This document shows, piece after piece, positions 1 to 11,101 of a DNA stretch of 64,000 bases (positions within the stretch are counted from its first letter, which is position 1; each line of letters opens with the position of its first letter). The DNA lies in NCBI GenBank assembly GCA_006386115.1, contig VFIW01000035.1, positions 248,001 through 312,000 of the forward strand, in the 5' to 3' direction. A model generated the notes under the pieces. The model saw nothing but the letters and a program-made list of their open reading frames with translations. It made no database searches and was not told the origin of the DNA. The DNA comes from Globisporangium splendens. Its lineage: Eukaryota > Oomycota > Peronosporomycetes > Pythiales > Pythiaceae. The position numbers and the translations under genes are program-made.

Positions 1-3000
1 GGAACGCGATCGCACAGGCGGCGCATCGCGCGCGTCCACGTGAGCGGTCGACGCCACGTCCGGTGACGGGGATCGCGCACTCGCATCGAGCGCAGCGAGT
101 TGCCCTCCCACCGCAGAGCGTTCGACGCCCTCGAACAGAGTGGCGGGTACGCGCGGGTGCCGCAGCGAGTTAAAATAGAACGGAGTCACGGCCGTAGAGG
201 CGTGCTCGCTGCTATTTATAGCAAACTCGACGTACGGCAGCCAGCGGCTCCAGTCGCGGGGATGATCGACAGCGATGCTGCGAAGAATATCCTCGACGAC
301 ACGGTTCACGCGCTCAGTTTGCCCGTCTGTCTCGGGGTGATCGGCAGTGGACAACGCCAGATCTGTGCCGAGCAGGCGAAAGAGTTCGCGCCAAAAGGCA
401 GCGGTAAAACGCGGGTCCCGGTCTGATACAATAGACTCGGGCAAGCCGTGATAGCGGAACACGTGCTCTAAAAATAGGCACGCCGTCTCTTGCGCAGTGA
501 CATGCTTGCGCACGGGTGCAACATGCACCATTTTGCTCAGTCGATCGACGAACACGACGACGCCTGTGTTGCGCGCCTTGTCTTCCGGGAAACCGAAGAC
601 GAAATCCATGCTGACCGACTTCCAGTAGTCTTGCGGAATCGGCAGCGGATGCAGCGGCGCTTTGTTCTTGCCCGCAGGCTTCACGCGCTGGCACTGCTCG
701 CATGAGCGTACATAATTGGCCACCCATGTGTATTGGTGTGGCCACCAAAACACATTAGACACTTGCAAGAAGGTCTTTTCACGTCCGAGATGCCCACTCG
801 CTGGTGCGTCGTGAAACTCATGCAGGATCGAAAGTTTCAGATCCTGGTCATGCGGTACATACACACGCGGGTAATCAAAGTTGGACAGTCGATGCCACAA
901 CAACCCGTAGTGGTAACTAAACCGAGCAAGCTTTGACTCGAGTTTGGCAGGCAATGACTCTTTGGACGAGCCGTCAAAGTGAGCAAGCAACAAGCGACAC
1001 TCATCGTCCTTTGCATAAAGCGACTGAATATTGTCCTTGAGCTTTGTTTGCACTCGACTGATGCTCAGATGCATGAGATCAGGAGTGCGCTCCAAACACA
1101 GGGCGTCAGAGCTGTCGTCGACGCTCGACTCGTAATCTGGACGGCGCGAGAGCGCGTCCGCCAGAACATTTTCCTTTCCCGGCTTGTATTCGACCCGAAA
1201 GTTGAACTCGGAGAAGAATGCAAGCCATCGCGCCATTCGCTGCGATAAATGGGGGGAATTAATCGCGGTCCGCAAGGACGCGTGATCCGTGTACACAACG
1301 AACGGTGTCGCACCCAAAAGGTGGACCATGAACTTCAAGAGAGCGTACTTGATCGCAAGCAGCTCCTTGTCGTGCACAGGATAATTCTTTTCAGCTGCCT
1401 TAAGCAGTCTGCTTTGGTACGATACGACGCGCTCATGGCCGTCATCATCCTTCTGCATCAGCGCACAGCCGATTGCAAAATCGCTGGCATCGCACACGAC
1501 ACTGAAGGCTTTCGTGTGGTCCGGCAACGCCAGGACAGGAGCGCGAACGAGCGACTCCTTCACGTCAATGAATGCATTCATGACATCATTTGTCCAGTCC
1601 CACTCGACATCCTTTTTCAAGAGATGCGTGAGTGGACGGACTCTTGCCGCATAGTTGTGGCTGTACTTGTGCAAGTAATTTGCCAAGCCAAGCCACTTGC
1701 GCAAGTCCTTGACATTCTTTGGGATCGGCCAGTCGGCGATCGCCTCGATCTTCTCTGGGTCCGCGCGGACGCCAGCTTTGCCAACATAGCAGCCCAGGAT
1801 CGGAATCTCTGAGGCGCCAAAGATGCATTTCTTCAGGTTGCAATACAGACTGTTGTCTCGTAAGCACTGCAACACTGAGCGCAAATGTCTCTTGTGCACG
1901 TCAACGGCACTGAGACCTTCTTCGGCACGACTGTGCACGAAGATGTCATCGAAATAGCTCGGTGCATACGCACGATGAGGACGCAGAAGATGCGTTACCA
2001 GACGATTGAACGTCGCTGGTGCATTCCTCAAACCTTGCGGCATAACGAGCCACTCCCACAGCATCCCGCTGGGTGTGCTTACTGCCGTCAAGGGAACGTC
2101 GCTCTCTCGCATGAGGATCTGATAGAACCCGTCCATCAGATCCAGTGCGGAGAACACTGTCGAGCCGCCCATGGAGTCGATCAAGACATCCTTCCTTGGG
2201 ATCGGCGTTTGTGCCGGAATGGTGGCGGCGTTCAGCTTGTTGAAAGCGTGAACAATGCGCCAGCCACCAGTCGCTTTCCGCACACAAAACGTGGGTGAGC
2301 TGTGTGGAGACTTGCTTTCTCTCACATGACCGGCGAGGGCTCGTTTCGCGAAGAACTCGTCGATAGCCTCAACCTGCTCGCGGGGCACCGGCCATTGTCT
2401 GGTCACGCAATATTTGCTCCCGGGCTCGAGGTCAATCTCGTGCCGTACGCCACGATCAACGGGCAGGGCACTTGGCACTTTGTCGGGAAACACATCTTTG
2501 AACTCCCACAATAAGTCAAAGTATGGACTGCCTTTCACGGCGTCCCAATCCTGAGCAGCAAAACGTTTCTGTTTGTCTGGCTCCAAAACACTCTCATCCG
2601 CAGTGGACGAGGTGCATAGTTCGCTACGCGTGAACGCAGTCGGAACGACGATCTCGCGGATCTGATCACGCTCTAGATCCGTAAGAAAGAGTTCATAGCT
2701 CATTTCTTCGAGGGATACAATCGCCTCAGCGGTACTCGGCAGCTCATGGAGCGCCGCAAATTCAGCGAAGAACACTTCGTCTGATGCGTTTGCTTCCGGA
2801 CTGCGCTTCGCGCGTCTGAGCGCCACGTCAACGTGAGCGCGATCTATCGACGGATCCGAGGTCCTGTCGAGGGCGCGCAGCGAAGTTGCAGCTGCATTGA
2901 GAGATGGGGCAATCATATGCGAGGCGGCCGTTTCCTCAGCAACAGATGCCAATGCACTGTCTCTCTCGCGAGCTGACAACTTGCGTCGCCCTCGTCGGTT

Positions 3001-3879
3001 GATGCGAACACGCGACCTCGCGGTTCTGAGCTCCAGTACTGCACCGTCAGGGTGGTACGAGCTGGCTGACGAGTGTACACCTGTACTGTCGCTGTCACTT
3101 GCGGGGGCTGGCTCGGGTGCTCTGGAGCCGCACACTTGCGCACCAGTGTCCACGTCTGGACTTCCTGGCGCTTCCGCACAAACTGGGCTACCTGCCGCAG
3201 TTGATCTCTTTGCTGGGCTCGCTGCCTCAGCGCATCTTCTAGCTGGGCTCCCTGCCACAGCGTGAGTGTTTTGAGCGGGGCTCGCTGCCACCGCGTGTCT
3301 TCCTGCTGGGCTCCCTGCCACAGCGTGTTCAAAGCTCGCATCCATTGCGTGGAAATTTTCCCGCAACCTTCGCTCTTCATCAGAGGAAGGGGTGGAGCTT
3401 CCGATTGTGCGAGCTCGCCAATCGATCCAAGGCTGATGTTTCGCCAGCCAAGGCATCCCTAGGATGAGGTCGTACCTCGACCCCATCGCTAGTACCACGA
3501 ACGTTTCTTTGCAGACAAAGTCGCAAAAACTGAAAGAGAGTTCGACTTGAATCCCTTCAGTGTGTACTGTCGACCCATCGGCCAGACGTACGATCATCTT
3601 CTCGCGCTTGCCACTGTGGACAAGTCGCTCATACGCTTGCAGACTCTGTTCCAGAGCTGCCTTAGAGACGAAGTTCTGTGACGCACCGCAGTCAACAAGA
3701 ACCGTCATTTTCTTCTCATAGCCCTTCACATCGGCGATATATACCAACATCTCACTCGGAGCCTTGTTGCCAAGAGCTCCTGGGACTAAACTTCCCATCT
3801 GCACGACTCTAGTAGTCGGCGACGCCGAAGCTATAGAGTCTGTCTCAGTAGAAGCGGGACGTTCTACTGAGACATTCCG
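1..3879 (-). CDS. Pol polyprotein of element A (protease-RT-RNase H-integrase), 3' end beyond window
   Basis: The -1 frame relative to gag is open from the slippery site to the window edge, about 1290 codons. In order I read a retropepsin with active-site motif DCGAS (Cys replacing the usual Thr/Ser; near 3690) and the flap-distal LILGMPWL (near 3460). Next come an Ala/Ser/Pro-rich linker with a degenerate AVAGSPA repeat (about 3330-3160) and reverse transcriptase with FCVRKATGGW and SYFDDIFVHS (near 1950). RNase H follows with DASDFAIGC, then DALSRRPD. The integrase has an HHCC zinc domain, SMDFVFGFP, SDRDPRF and HPETDGQTE. There is no independent ATG at the gag-pol junction, so expression should be by frameshifting. 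The GPF/chromodomain part is outside the window. Confidence 0.9.
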
Positions 3880-3885
3880 TTTCCC
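3842..3885 (-). promoter_or_regulatory. -1 ribosomal frameshift signal of element A
   Basis: On the minus strand the heptamer G GGA AAC (3885-3879) sits in the gag frame in the X XXY YYZ arrangement. A 5-nt spacer follows. Then comes a perfect 12-bp stem (3873-3862 with 3853-3842) with an 8-nt loop. The gag TAG stop is inside the 5' arm. Pol is in the -1 frame and open from the heptamer onward. These are the two standard ingredients of programmed -1 frameshifting. Confidence 0.88.
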
Positions 3886-5024
3886 TTTCTTGCCGCAGCG
3901 GATCTGCCACCTCGATGAGCGTGGTTGCCGCGCGGCGTTTGGTAGTCCCTCGCCTGATTTCCAGTGCGAGGAGCAGACTGCCTTGGAGCGGGACACTTCG
4001 ACTGATAGTGTCCTCGCTTGCCACAATTAAAGCAGGTCACTTCGGCGCTGCTGAGATCCATTGGTGTCGGGCCATGGAAGCGCCGCTCATTCGTGACTGC
4101 TCGGTGGCTGTGATGCGCACCGTTGTGGCGGCCAGCGTTCCAATCAGGTCGGCTGACTCGGAACGATTGCTGCTCAACGAGCGCAATGCGGATCGCATCT
4201 TCCATCGTGGCCGGCAAGCGTCGGTACAACTCCTGACGCGCTGGTCCACTGTTGAGGCCGTTGAGAAACGCAGGCACTTTCATAGACTCAGGCAAAGGGC
4301 TGGTCGTGATCGCCGCGCACAGGCTTCTCATCTCCTGGATGTATCGTTCCAGTGAGAGCTTCCCTTGTTTCAAGGAGAAGAAACGACCTTGCAACAGCAC
4401 TTCGTTGTTCGGAGGCTGATACATGGCGGTGATTCTCGCACGGAAAATATCCCACGTGTCGAATGCACACTCATCGGCGAGCAACGTCGAGAATGCCCAT
4501 TCCGACGCTCGACCGCGCAGGTTCGAGATGGCGTAAGACACCATCTGCTCGTTGCTGTCGATGAGCTGAGCCTTGGCGCAACGCTCCACGGCGAGCAGCC
4601 AGTGGATGAGCTTGTCGCCATCCGCACCATCGAATTTCGGAGCGTCGATCTTGACAGCTCTTGGGCGGGGAGTTTGGGACGCGGGTGTCTGAGGCGCAGA
4701 AACCGCACTCGACAAAGACGTGGCTGCACCAGCAACCACAGATACCACTCGCTCGAGCGCTTCGCGCGACTCAGCAGCTGAGCGCAGCATCTCTGCGGTC
4801 AAGCTTGCGGCGGCTTGCATTTGTGCTTGCGCACTTCGCTCTCCTTCGAGGCGCTGAGCGTTCGAGAAGTTCTCGAACTGCTCGAGTCGAAAGATTTGCT
4901 GTTCCGGCGACGCCGAGAGCACGTCTAGCGCGACTTGGTCGCCTAGAACTTGTGCCATTCGGGTCAGCACACTCCAGTGTTCAGCCGAGAGGTGCGGGAA
5001 CTGCGCAGGGTCAATTGACGCCAT
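3864..5024 (-). CDS. Gag of element A (capsid/nucleocapsid)
   Basis: This is a 386-residue structural polyprotein of a Ty3/gypsy element. A retrotransposon Gag domain occupies the middle of the protein (around the conserved W of SEWAFSTLL and the FFSLKQGKLSLERY stretch, roughly residues 170-240). A CCHC zinc knuckle, CFNCGKRGHYQSKC, lies near residues 331-344, followed by an Arg/Gly/Ser-rich tail. It starts at a true ATG, MASIDPAQFPHL, 58 nt inside the primer-binding site. The stop codon lies inside the hairpin of a frameshift signal, so a fraction of ribosomes should continue into pol. It is clearly related to the Gag proteins of B, C and E here but is the most divergent of the four. Confidence 0.92.
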   Translation of the reverse strand: MASIDPAQFPHLSAEHWSVLTRMAQVLGDQVALDVLSASPEQQIFRLEQFENFSNAQRLEGERSAQAQMQAAASLTAEMLRSAAESREALERVVSVVAGAATSLSSAVSAPQTPASQTPRPRAVKIDAPKFDGADGDKLIHWLLAVERCAKAQLIDSNEQMVSYAISNLRGRASEWAFSTLLADECAFDTWDIFRARITAMYQPPNNEVLLQGRFFSLKQGKLSLERYIQEMRSLCAAITTSPLPESMKVPAFLNGLNSGPARQELYRRLPATMEDAIRIALVEQQSFRVSRPDWNAGRHNGAHHSHRAVTNERRFHGPTPMDLSSAEVTCFNCGKRGHYQSKCPAPRQSAPRTGNQARDYQTPRGNHAHRGGRSAAARKGNGMSQ

Positions 5025-5081
5025 GATGAATCCTTGAGGAAGCGATTCAGGCAGTCACCTCTGCCGGGTCGTAGATTGACT

Positions 5082-5094
5082 ACTAGTGCTACCA
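5082..5094 (-). other. Primer-binding site of element A (initiator tRNA-Met type)
   Basis: The minus strand reads TGGTAGCACTAGT two bases after the LTR end. It is complementary to a tRNA ending AGTGCTACCA. The GCTACCA end fits an initiator methionine tRNA (A1-U72, A73), the usual primer of Ty3/gypsy elements. The tRNA itself is not in the window, so this is an inference. Confidence 0.7.
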
Positions 5095-5096
5095 GT

Positions 5097-5631
5097 TGTA
5101 ACCGGACACTTCCGAGTTACGCAGCACGGTACGTGTGTGAGGAAGCGTATGCAACGCTTCTCTCAAGGACTCGGTTCCGAGAGCGGTTGCCTGCTTCCTG
5201 CAGTGCAACAATCGGTTACCTATAGGTCTCTATAGAGTAACCGTCGATAACCAAAGGCTTTAGTTAACGGTAAAAATGGAACTGTTTATTTGTTGGAGGT
5301 TGCCCTCTATAGGACAACCTGGATTATCTTTATGTAACTATGAACAATAGCAATCTCAAGTGTAATTACTGCCCATGGGGCAATGAGTGGCTATGAAAGA
5401 CTAACGCTAGTTGTCTTATGTGATTGGACGAAATGCATGTTCAATTATATCCAATCGGAGGCGCCGTCACTCAGACTGGCTGCCGGCTCCACCGCGAAGG
5501 TTCGAGCAAGTACGACGAACCTCATGGTTCGGTCTTAAACTTGTTGCGCGTACTCTACGTACCGCAAGGTTCGGTTTGGTTGTGTGGTACAACACAAGTG
5601 CGTAACCATGTTACAGTGTAACCCCGTTACA
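5097..5631 (-). repeat. 5' LTR of element A (535 bp)
   Basis: The repeat begins TGTAACGGGG and ends TTACA on the minus strand, the TG...CA ends of a retroviral LTR, and it is followed two bases later by the primer-binding site. It lies between the gag start and the broken reverse transcriptase of D. Its sequence is unlike the LTRs of B, C and E except for the terminal TGTAA/TTACA. The matching 3' LTR is outside the window, so the boundary is inferred from the junction with D and from the primer-binding site. Confidence 0.8.
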
Positions 5632-8178
5632 GAAGTCCTCCGTCATGAGAAGCTGTACGCTCGCCTGTCCAAGTGCGAGTTCGGCAAGTCCAGTGTCCAT
5701 TTCCTCGGTCACACAGTCACGGCTGAAGGGATCCAAGTCGACGCAAAGAAGACAACCGCGATCGAGAAGTATCCTACTCCGACGACGCAGAAGACGTTGT
5801 TGAGTTTTCTCGGTCTCGCCGGATACTATCGTCGGTTTATTTGCGACTTTGCGCGGATTGCGTTGCCGCTGCATAGGCTGATCAAGAAGGATGCAAAGTG
5901 GACATGGTCATCCGAACATGATCACGTCTTTCGTGCCTTGAAGTTGGCACTGCAACAGGCTCCGACGTTGCGTTTACCTGACTTTGACCGTCGGTTGACT
6001 GTAACAACGGATGCCTCGGGTTACTGCATGGACGGTGTCTTGTCTCAAAAGATCGACGGGTTTGACGCTCCCATTGCCTTCTATTCAAAGAAGTTTGGGC
6101 AGTATGAGGAAAAGTGGCCTGCTCATGAGAAAGAGCTGCTCGCAATCAAGTTTGCGTTGTCAAAGTGGCGAAACTACCTTCATGGTCGTCAGTTCGACGT
6201 GTTTACGGACAATTCGGCTTGTCGGTGGATGCTACATCATCCGAAGGTGACTCCCAAGCTTGCGCGGATGCTGACGTTCTTCTCTCAGTTTGATTTTGTC
6301 CTGCACCACGTGAAGGCAGTACCAATGTGGTGGCTGATGCCTTGTCTCGACCAGGACCGGAAGAAGCCAAGCAATCCGATGAGTTGCCCGTAGTTTCGAC
6401 TCCCGAAGTGCACGCTTGCGATGATGCGTGTCACGCTCGGTCGCAGTCTATTTCTCGTCATATGGTGTCCGCGGCATTTCTACGTCACTTGCCAGATTCG
6501 GATTGCACCGCCTTTCTCTCCGCTGTGGACTTTCGGGGGGAGAGACACGCCGTGGCAGTGCGGCAAGAGCAAGTCCGCACTGTCGACACGCAGTGGGCAA
6601 GTGTTCACTTGTCCGAAGCGACGAAGAAAGCCTTTCAAGCTGGCTATTCCCGCGACCCAAGTTTTGCCGAAGTGTGGCAGAGTCGCGAAGGGAACGAGAA
6701 GTTCGAGAAGCGCAACGGTCTTCTGTTCTTGCGAACGAAGCACCCGGTGTTGCGATTGTGTGTATCAAACTCGAGCAAGTTGGTCACAGATGTTATTCAA
6801 GAGTTTCACGATGCTCCTGTGGCTGCTCATCCAGGAGTTCGTCGAACACAGCTAAAGGTGGCTGAATGGTATTACTGGCCCGCCTTGGAAAAAGACATTC
6901 ACGAGTATGTTGGCAGTTGCCAGACTTGTGCACGATGGAATTCGAACAATCGGAAGAAGATCGGCTTGATGATGCCAATTCCGACGCCCCAAGAATGCTG
7001 GGATGTTGTGTCGATGGATTTCATCACTGGACTTCCAGTGTCCGAAGGTTTTGATGCAATCTTTGTCACGGTGGACAAGTTGTCGAAGCGTCCGAAGTAC
7101 CATCCAACACACTCGACAGCAGATGCCGAAGGTACCGCCAAGGTATTCTTCGAGGCAGTGGTTCGTCACCACGGTTTGCCGAAGGTCATCATCAGTGACC
7201 GCGATCCCAAGTTCACGTCGGACTTTTGGAAGTCGCTGACCAAGCTCATGGGTATCAAGCTGAGCATGACAACGTCTCATCGCGCGCAAGCAGACGGACA
7301 AACCGAGCGTCAGAACCTCGTGTTGGAAGATGCGCTGCGATGCATGGTGTCACACCATGGAGACGATTGGGTGAGCCACCTTGGAACGATCGAGTTTGCT
7401 CATGCAACTCTCGTTAATGAGTCGACCAAGTTCACACCGTTTGAAGTCGACACTGGAAGAAAGGTGCGCAACCTAATTGCCCAAGAGTTCGGCGTCGACG
7501 AAGGAAACTTCGAACCAGTAAATATAGCTGAGTTTGCCAAGAACTTTGCGGAGAAGCGCCAACAAGTCGTCAAGCTTGCCCAAGAGAACCTCAAGCAAGC
7601 TCAAGAGCGCCAGAAGAAATACTACGACAGGAAGCGTCGCGAAGTGGAATTTAACGCTGGCGATCTCGTTATGTTAGATACGAAGAATCTACCCTTGAAG
7701 ACAGTCGCTCGAAGCACTTCACTCCAAAAGGCAAAAGTTGGCAGCGAAGAAGGTGGGACCATTCAAGATCGAAACCATGGTGAACAAGAATGTGGCTCGA
7801 TTGGTGTTGCCTCCAAACATGAAGCGCTTGCATCCAGCGTTCAATGTGGAGTTGCTTAGCAACTACGTTGAGAATCCAACCAAGTTCCATTCAAGACCAA
7901 TTCCGAAGGCAGCCCCCGTGATCCTCGACGACGAGACTGGTGAGGCTCTGCACGTTGTGGAAGCATTACTACGCAGTAAAACCCACAACCGCCAACGAAT
8001 GTGGTTGGTCAAGTGGCTCGGGTATCCTGCGCACGAGAGTACGTGGGAATACGAGAAGAACATCCGCCATGTTTCGCATTGGAATCAACCCCTTCAAGAG
8101 TTTCAAGACTCCCAACGCGAAGTCAAGTCTGGGGGGATGTCACGTGTGCCTGACCTCGCACGCCAGGCGCGCGCGTAG
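5632..8178 (+). pseudogene. Pol of element D: RT thumb-RNase H-integrase-chromodomain, two frameshifts
   Basis: The remaining pol begins after the YxDD palm motif with LRHEKLYARLSKCEF, then HFLGHTVTAEGI and a typical FLGLAGYYRRF. RNase H is recognised by TTDASGY, KELLAIKFAL and FTDNSACRWM. A single-base loss near 6316 breaks the frame just before VVADALSRP. The integrase then reads HPGVRRTQLKVAEWYYWP, CQTCARW, SMDFITGLP, SDRDPKF and QADGQTERQN. A second frameshift lies near 7700-7715, upstream of VGPFK (GPF module). The chromodomain is VVEALLRSK...MWLVKWLGYPAHESTWE (about 7950-8070). The open frame overlaps the LTR start by 41 bp. Non-functional as it stands. Confidence 0.88.
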
Positions 8179-8575
8179 GATCGGCATGTGCCTGACTTCG
8201 CACGTGCCTAGCGTGCGGAGCGTCGTGGCATGTGTAACGTGTGCCTGACCTCGAGTCGGAGGTCAGGCTCTCATTCATATGTAACACTAATATATACAGT
8301 TATATGGAACTAGTCAGATAAAATACAGGTGCAGGCAGGACACCTGGATAGGAAGAAAAGTCGAATCAGTTGAAGAAAAGGATAGGCATGCATGCAGGGA
8401 GGCTTAGACGTAGCGCTAGCGAACTAAGTCCTCCATTCAATTCACTTTCCAATTTGCCATCAAGTTGCCACCTCCTCCTCCGAGTCCAAGCCATCGTCCC
8501 CGACTTTCAGCCATTCAAGTTCCGACTTTCCGACTTTCGACCAATCAGATCTCAAGAAGACCCCAAACCATTACA
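8138..8575 (+). repeat. 3' LTR of element D (438 bp) with preceding polypurine tract
   Basis: The purine run GGGGGGA (8131-8137) precedes TGTCACGTGTGCC at 8138. The repeat ends CCATTACA at 8575, where the interrupted coding sequence of B resumes. It holds several copies of a TGTGCCTGAC motif and an inverted repeat, CCTGACCTC...GAGGTCAGG, near 8245-8270. Only one copy is in the window, so the edges rest on TG...CA ends and on the element junction. Confidence 0.78.
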
Positions 8576-9966
8576 TTCAATTTGTTGAATGCATGAACAA
8601 TACGCCAACCACCTGTGGCCTTTTTAACACAGAAGGTGGGACTGCAGTGCGGAGACTTGCTCTCGCGCACATGGCCAGCATTCTGTCGCTGCGCGAAGAA
8701 CTCATCGATTGCATCGACTTGTTCCTTCGGTAGCGGCCATTGCCTTGTGATACAGTACTTCGTTCCCGGAAGTACATCTATCTCGTGACGAATGCCTCTG
8801 TCTTGCGGCAATTCGTCAGGCACTTTGTCTGGGAATATGTCCGCATATTCCTTGACAAGTCCATACACGGGGTTTGTCTTTAGAGCGTCCCACGACTGCT
8901 CATCAAACCTCTCCTTCCGTGTCTTCTCATCTAACACTTCCGCAGTGTTGATGACATCGTCGGCAACTTCATCGACGATCGCACAAATTTGCGAAATTTC
9001 GCCTTTCGCCAGGCTACGCTTAAGCGTCTTCTTGCTCATCAACGGCAAGGAAATCAATTCTTGAGCCAGACTTGGAGGATTTTCAACTTGTACGTGACGC
9101 ACTATCTGGCTGTCACCTTCTTCATTGTAGACTACGACGTTCACATATTCGCTTGAAGTGGCTTGTTTTTCTTTCTTCACTTCATCTTCTGCTTCTCTTG
9201 TGTCTTGATCAGGGACGCTTGCAGATCTTCGTTCTTCTTCGTCGGTCTTCTTGTCTTCTTTCCTTCTGCCAGAGCGGAACCCTTCATCGCTCTTGGCTAC
9301 AGGAGTAGTCTTTTTCTGGCGCCTGACTACTCCACCTCCAGTGGTCTTCACGGGCTTGTCATTTGAGTGTGAGGGGCCATCGCACGCCTGACTCTCATTA
9401 GACACATCTTCCACAGATGTTATATGCCCAAATTACCTCTCTTGCTGCCAGGCAGCCGAGGTCTTCGTCGACTTGCTTGTCGACGCTGATCTTCTTCTTC
9501 TTCCAGTCAATGCTCGGTTGGTACCTTCTCAACCAGGGCATTCCCAGAATCAGATCAAACTTGTCATCGAGGTCGAGTGCTATAAACTCGTCTTCGCCTC
9601 GGAAATCATCACATTCGATTGCCATACGCAACACGCGCTTAGGCATCGTCACTTTCGATCCATTCGCCAAGCGAACGATCATTTCCTTGTTGAGTTAGGC
9701 AGGTCCAAACCTTGCCTTCTCACCACTTGTGTGCGGACAAAATTGTTCGACGCACCAGTGTCTACAAGAGCCCGTAGAGGTTCTGAGTAACCATCTACCT
9801 TAACCTTGTGGACTATCAAGGCTGGCTCTTGCTCGACACGCTCACATCTGTTCGCGGAAACTTCATGTGCATTGCGCACATCGGGGCAAGAGTTCTGCGC
9901 TTCTGCGACATTCACAGAACTCTTTGTTCGCCCAGTAGGGAGCCCCGCTCCTACTGGTCGTTCCCG
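8576..9966 (-). pseudogene. Pol of element B: protease and start of RT, two frameshifts, truncated by D
   Basis: The -1 frame after the slippery site gives a retropepsin with LVDTGASNNFV (about 9750), broken by a frameshift near 9685. It resumes with MIVRLANGSKV and LILGMPWLRRYQP, and is broken again near 9400. The last piece carries the acidic/basic linker, KYCITRQWPLPKEQ, FCVKKATGGWRI and HAFNKLN, then runs into D at 8576. The palm YxDD motif and everything after it are missing from the window. Confidence 0.87.
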
Positions 9967-9972
9967 TTTTTT
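9932..9972 (-). promoter_or_regulatory. -1 ribosomal frameshift signal of element B
   Basis: On the minus strand A AAA AAC (9972-9966) lies in the gag frame, followed after 8 nt by an 8-bp perfect stem, CCAGTAGG (9957-9950) with CCTACTGG (9939-9932). A further AGC/GCT pairing with one bulge continues inside the stem. The gag TAG is in the 5' arm and pol lies in the -1 frame. Confidence 0.85.
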
Positions 9973-10994
9973 GGCTGTTGGGAACGCTCGAATCGTCGGC
10001 CTCTGCCTGATCGATTCGATCGCGAACCGTGTGTCGCTTGCTGGCTTGGCAAGGACACCTTGCAATTTCTCGCGATGTGACCGGGCTTGCCGCAACGGAA
10101 ACACTTCCCGTCATTGCGTGGCTGTCTGTTAGCGGTCGCATCGGCATACGAGATGTCCATCGGCTCTGGACCGTCGTATGTGACTGCGTGTTGTCGAACA
10201 GGACGAGGGCCGAAACCGTTGAACTTGGCTTGCTTGATGCTGAATTCTTCTTGCATCGCTCGCTCGATGGTTTCACCCAGCGTCTTCGGATACTCGCGGA
10301 ACAGCTGGTTCCGAATCGGACCGTCATTGAGTCCTGCCATGAATGTCACAACTTGCGTTGAGACATCAATCGGCTCATTCACGATACTTGACACAAGGTA
10401 TCGTGCTCGTTGAGCGTACGAGTGTAGGTCGTATCTACCCTGACGAAGCTTTAAGAACTCAGCGCGAGCTCGAAATTCGCTCTGCGGAGGCTCAAAAGCT
10501 CTCTTCAGTTCTCGCTTGAAGTCGTCCAGGTCGTAGAAGCAATGTGGCTCCGCCAATCGCTTCCCATACGCCCAACTCTTGGCTCGACCCGCAAGGTTTG
10601 ACATCGCAAACAACACTTGCTGCATTGGGTCCCGTAGTTGCCTTGCAGTGATAGCTGCATCCAACTCAACGAACCATCTCGCTAGAGGTTCGTTTTCTCC
10701 GCCACGGTACGGAGATACATCGAGCTTCAGAGGCGCCACTCTCATCGCCGTGGCAGGAGTTGCAGGCTGTCGATGAGTGTTCATGATCTCGTGATGCATG
10801 AAGCTCGTAGCCGCGTTCCTCTGCTCATCCGGTGACGCTGATCTCAGCAAGCTGATTACAGCTGCCTCACCGATGACTGCTCGCATACGCTCGAGGGCTG
10901 CCCACTCGTGGCTAGACAAATGAGGGAAATGCTCATTCATCAGCTCCACGGTCTCTGCAGGCATCGTACCCATCGGCGTCTCCATCCCTCCCAT
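9951..10994 (-). CDS. Gag of element B
   Basis: A 347-residue Gag starting with MGGMETPMGTMPAETVEL. The conserved FPHLSSHEWAALERMR segment is near the N terminus. The core includes LAGRAKSWAYGKRL and FLKLRQGRYDLHSYAQRARYL. A CCHC zinc knuckle, CFRCGKPGHIARNC, lies at about residues 298-311, followed by a basic Arg/Ser tail. The frame is intact. Its near match to E's Gag over the whole length identifies a shared lineage. Confidence 0.9.
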   Translation of the reverse strand: MGGMETPMGTMPAETVELMNEHFPHLSSHEWAALERMRAVIGEAAVISLLRSASPDEQRNAATSFMHHEIMNTHRQPATPATAMRVAPLKLDVSPYRGGENEPLARWFVELDAAITARQLRDPMQQVLFAMSNLAGRAKSWAYGKRLAEPHCFYDLDDFKRELKRAFEPPQSEFRARAEFLKLRQGRYDLHSYAQRARYLVSSIVNEPIDVSTQVVTFMAGLNDGPIRNQLFREYPKTLGETIERAMQEEFSIKQAKFNGFGPRPVRQHAVTYDGPEPMDISYADATANRQPRNDGKCFRCGKPGHIARNCKVSLPSQQATHGSRSNRSGRGRRFERSQQPKNGNDQ

Positions 10995-11086
10995 TGTTTC
11001 TCACAATCGAACAGGGGTCTTGGAATGTCCGCGCACGCTACACAAGCGGCCTATGCAGACTCTTGACTTGGTCGTTGGAAGGACTA

Positions 11087-11099
11087 CGAAGTGCTACCA
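11087..11099 (-). other. Primer-binding site of element B (initiator tRNA-Met type)
   Basis: The minus strand reads TGGTAGCACTTCG just after the LTR end. It is identical to the site in E and nearly identical to those of A and C, consistent with priming by an initiator methionine tRNA. Confidence 0.7.
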
Positions 11100-11101
11100 G
11101 G

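Larger units (their letters stand above)
1..5631 (-). mobile_element. Ty3/gypsy retrotransposon A, innermost of a nested stack (left end outside window)
   Basis: The minus strand reads LTR (5631-5097), primer-binding site, gag (5024-3864), a -1 frameshift signal and an open pol that leaves the window at position 1. The outer LTR edge at 5631/5632 abuts reverse-transcriptase coding sequence of a plus-strand element (D), so A inserted into D. Both reading frames are free of stops and frameshifts over the visible 5 kb. That fits A being the youngest insertion of the stack. The 3' LTR and one target-site copy lie left of the window; the predicted 5-bp target duplicate on this side begins with GAAGT at 5632. 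Confidence 0.9.
5632..8575 (+). mobile_element. Ty3/gypsy chromovirus D, 3' half only (5' half beyond element A, off window)
   Basis: Coding sequence starts abruptly at 5632 inside reverse transcriptase, directly against the LTR of A. It runs through RNase H, integrase, GPF module and chromodomain to a polypurine tract and one LTR (8138-8575). The LTR's outer end abuts the reverse transcriptase of the minus-strand element B at 8576. D therefore inserted into B and was itself split by A. It belongs to a different lineage from A, B, C and E: the pol sequence, integrase and LTR are all distinct. The expected 5-bp target duplicate on this side is TTCAA (8576-8580). Confidence 0.87.

Noticed and set aside
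314..748. 144-codon minus-strand frame in the integrase region of element A
   Set aside because: Its N-terminal part is a shadow frame; the true integrase frame is continuous through this region to the window edge.
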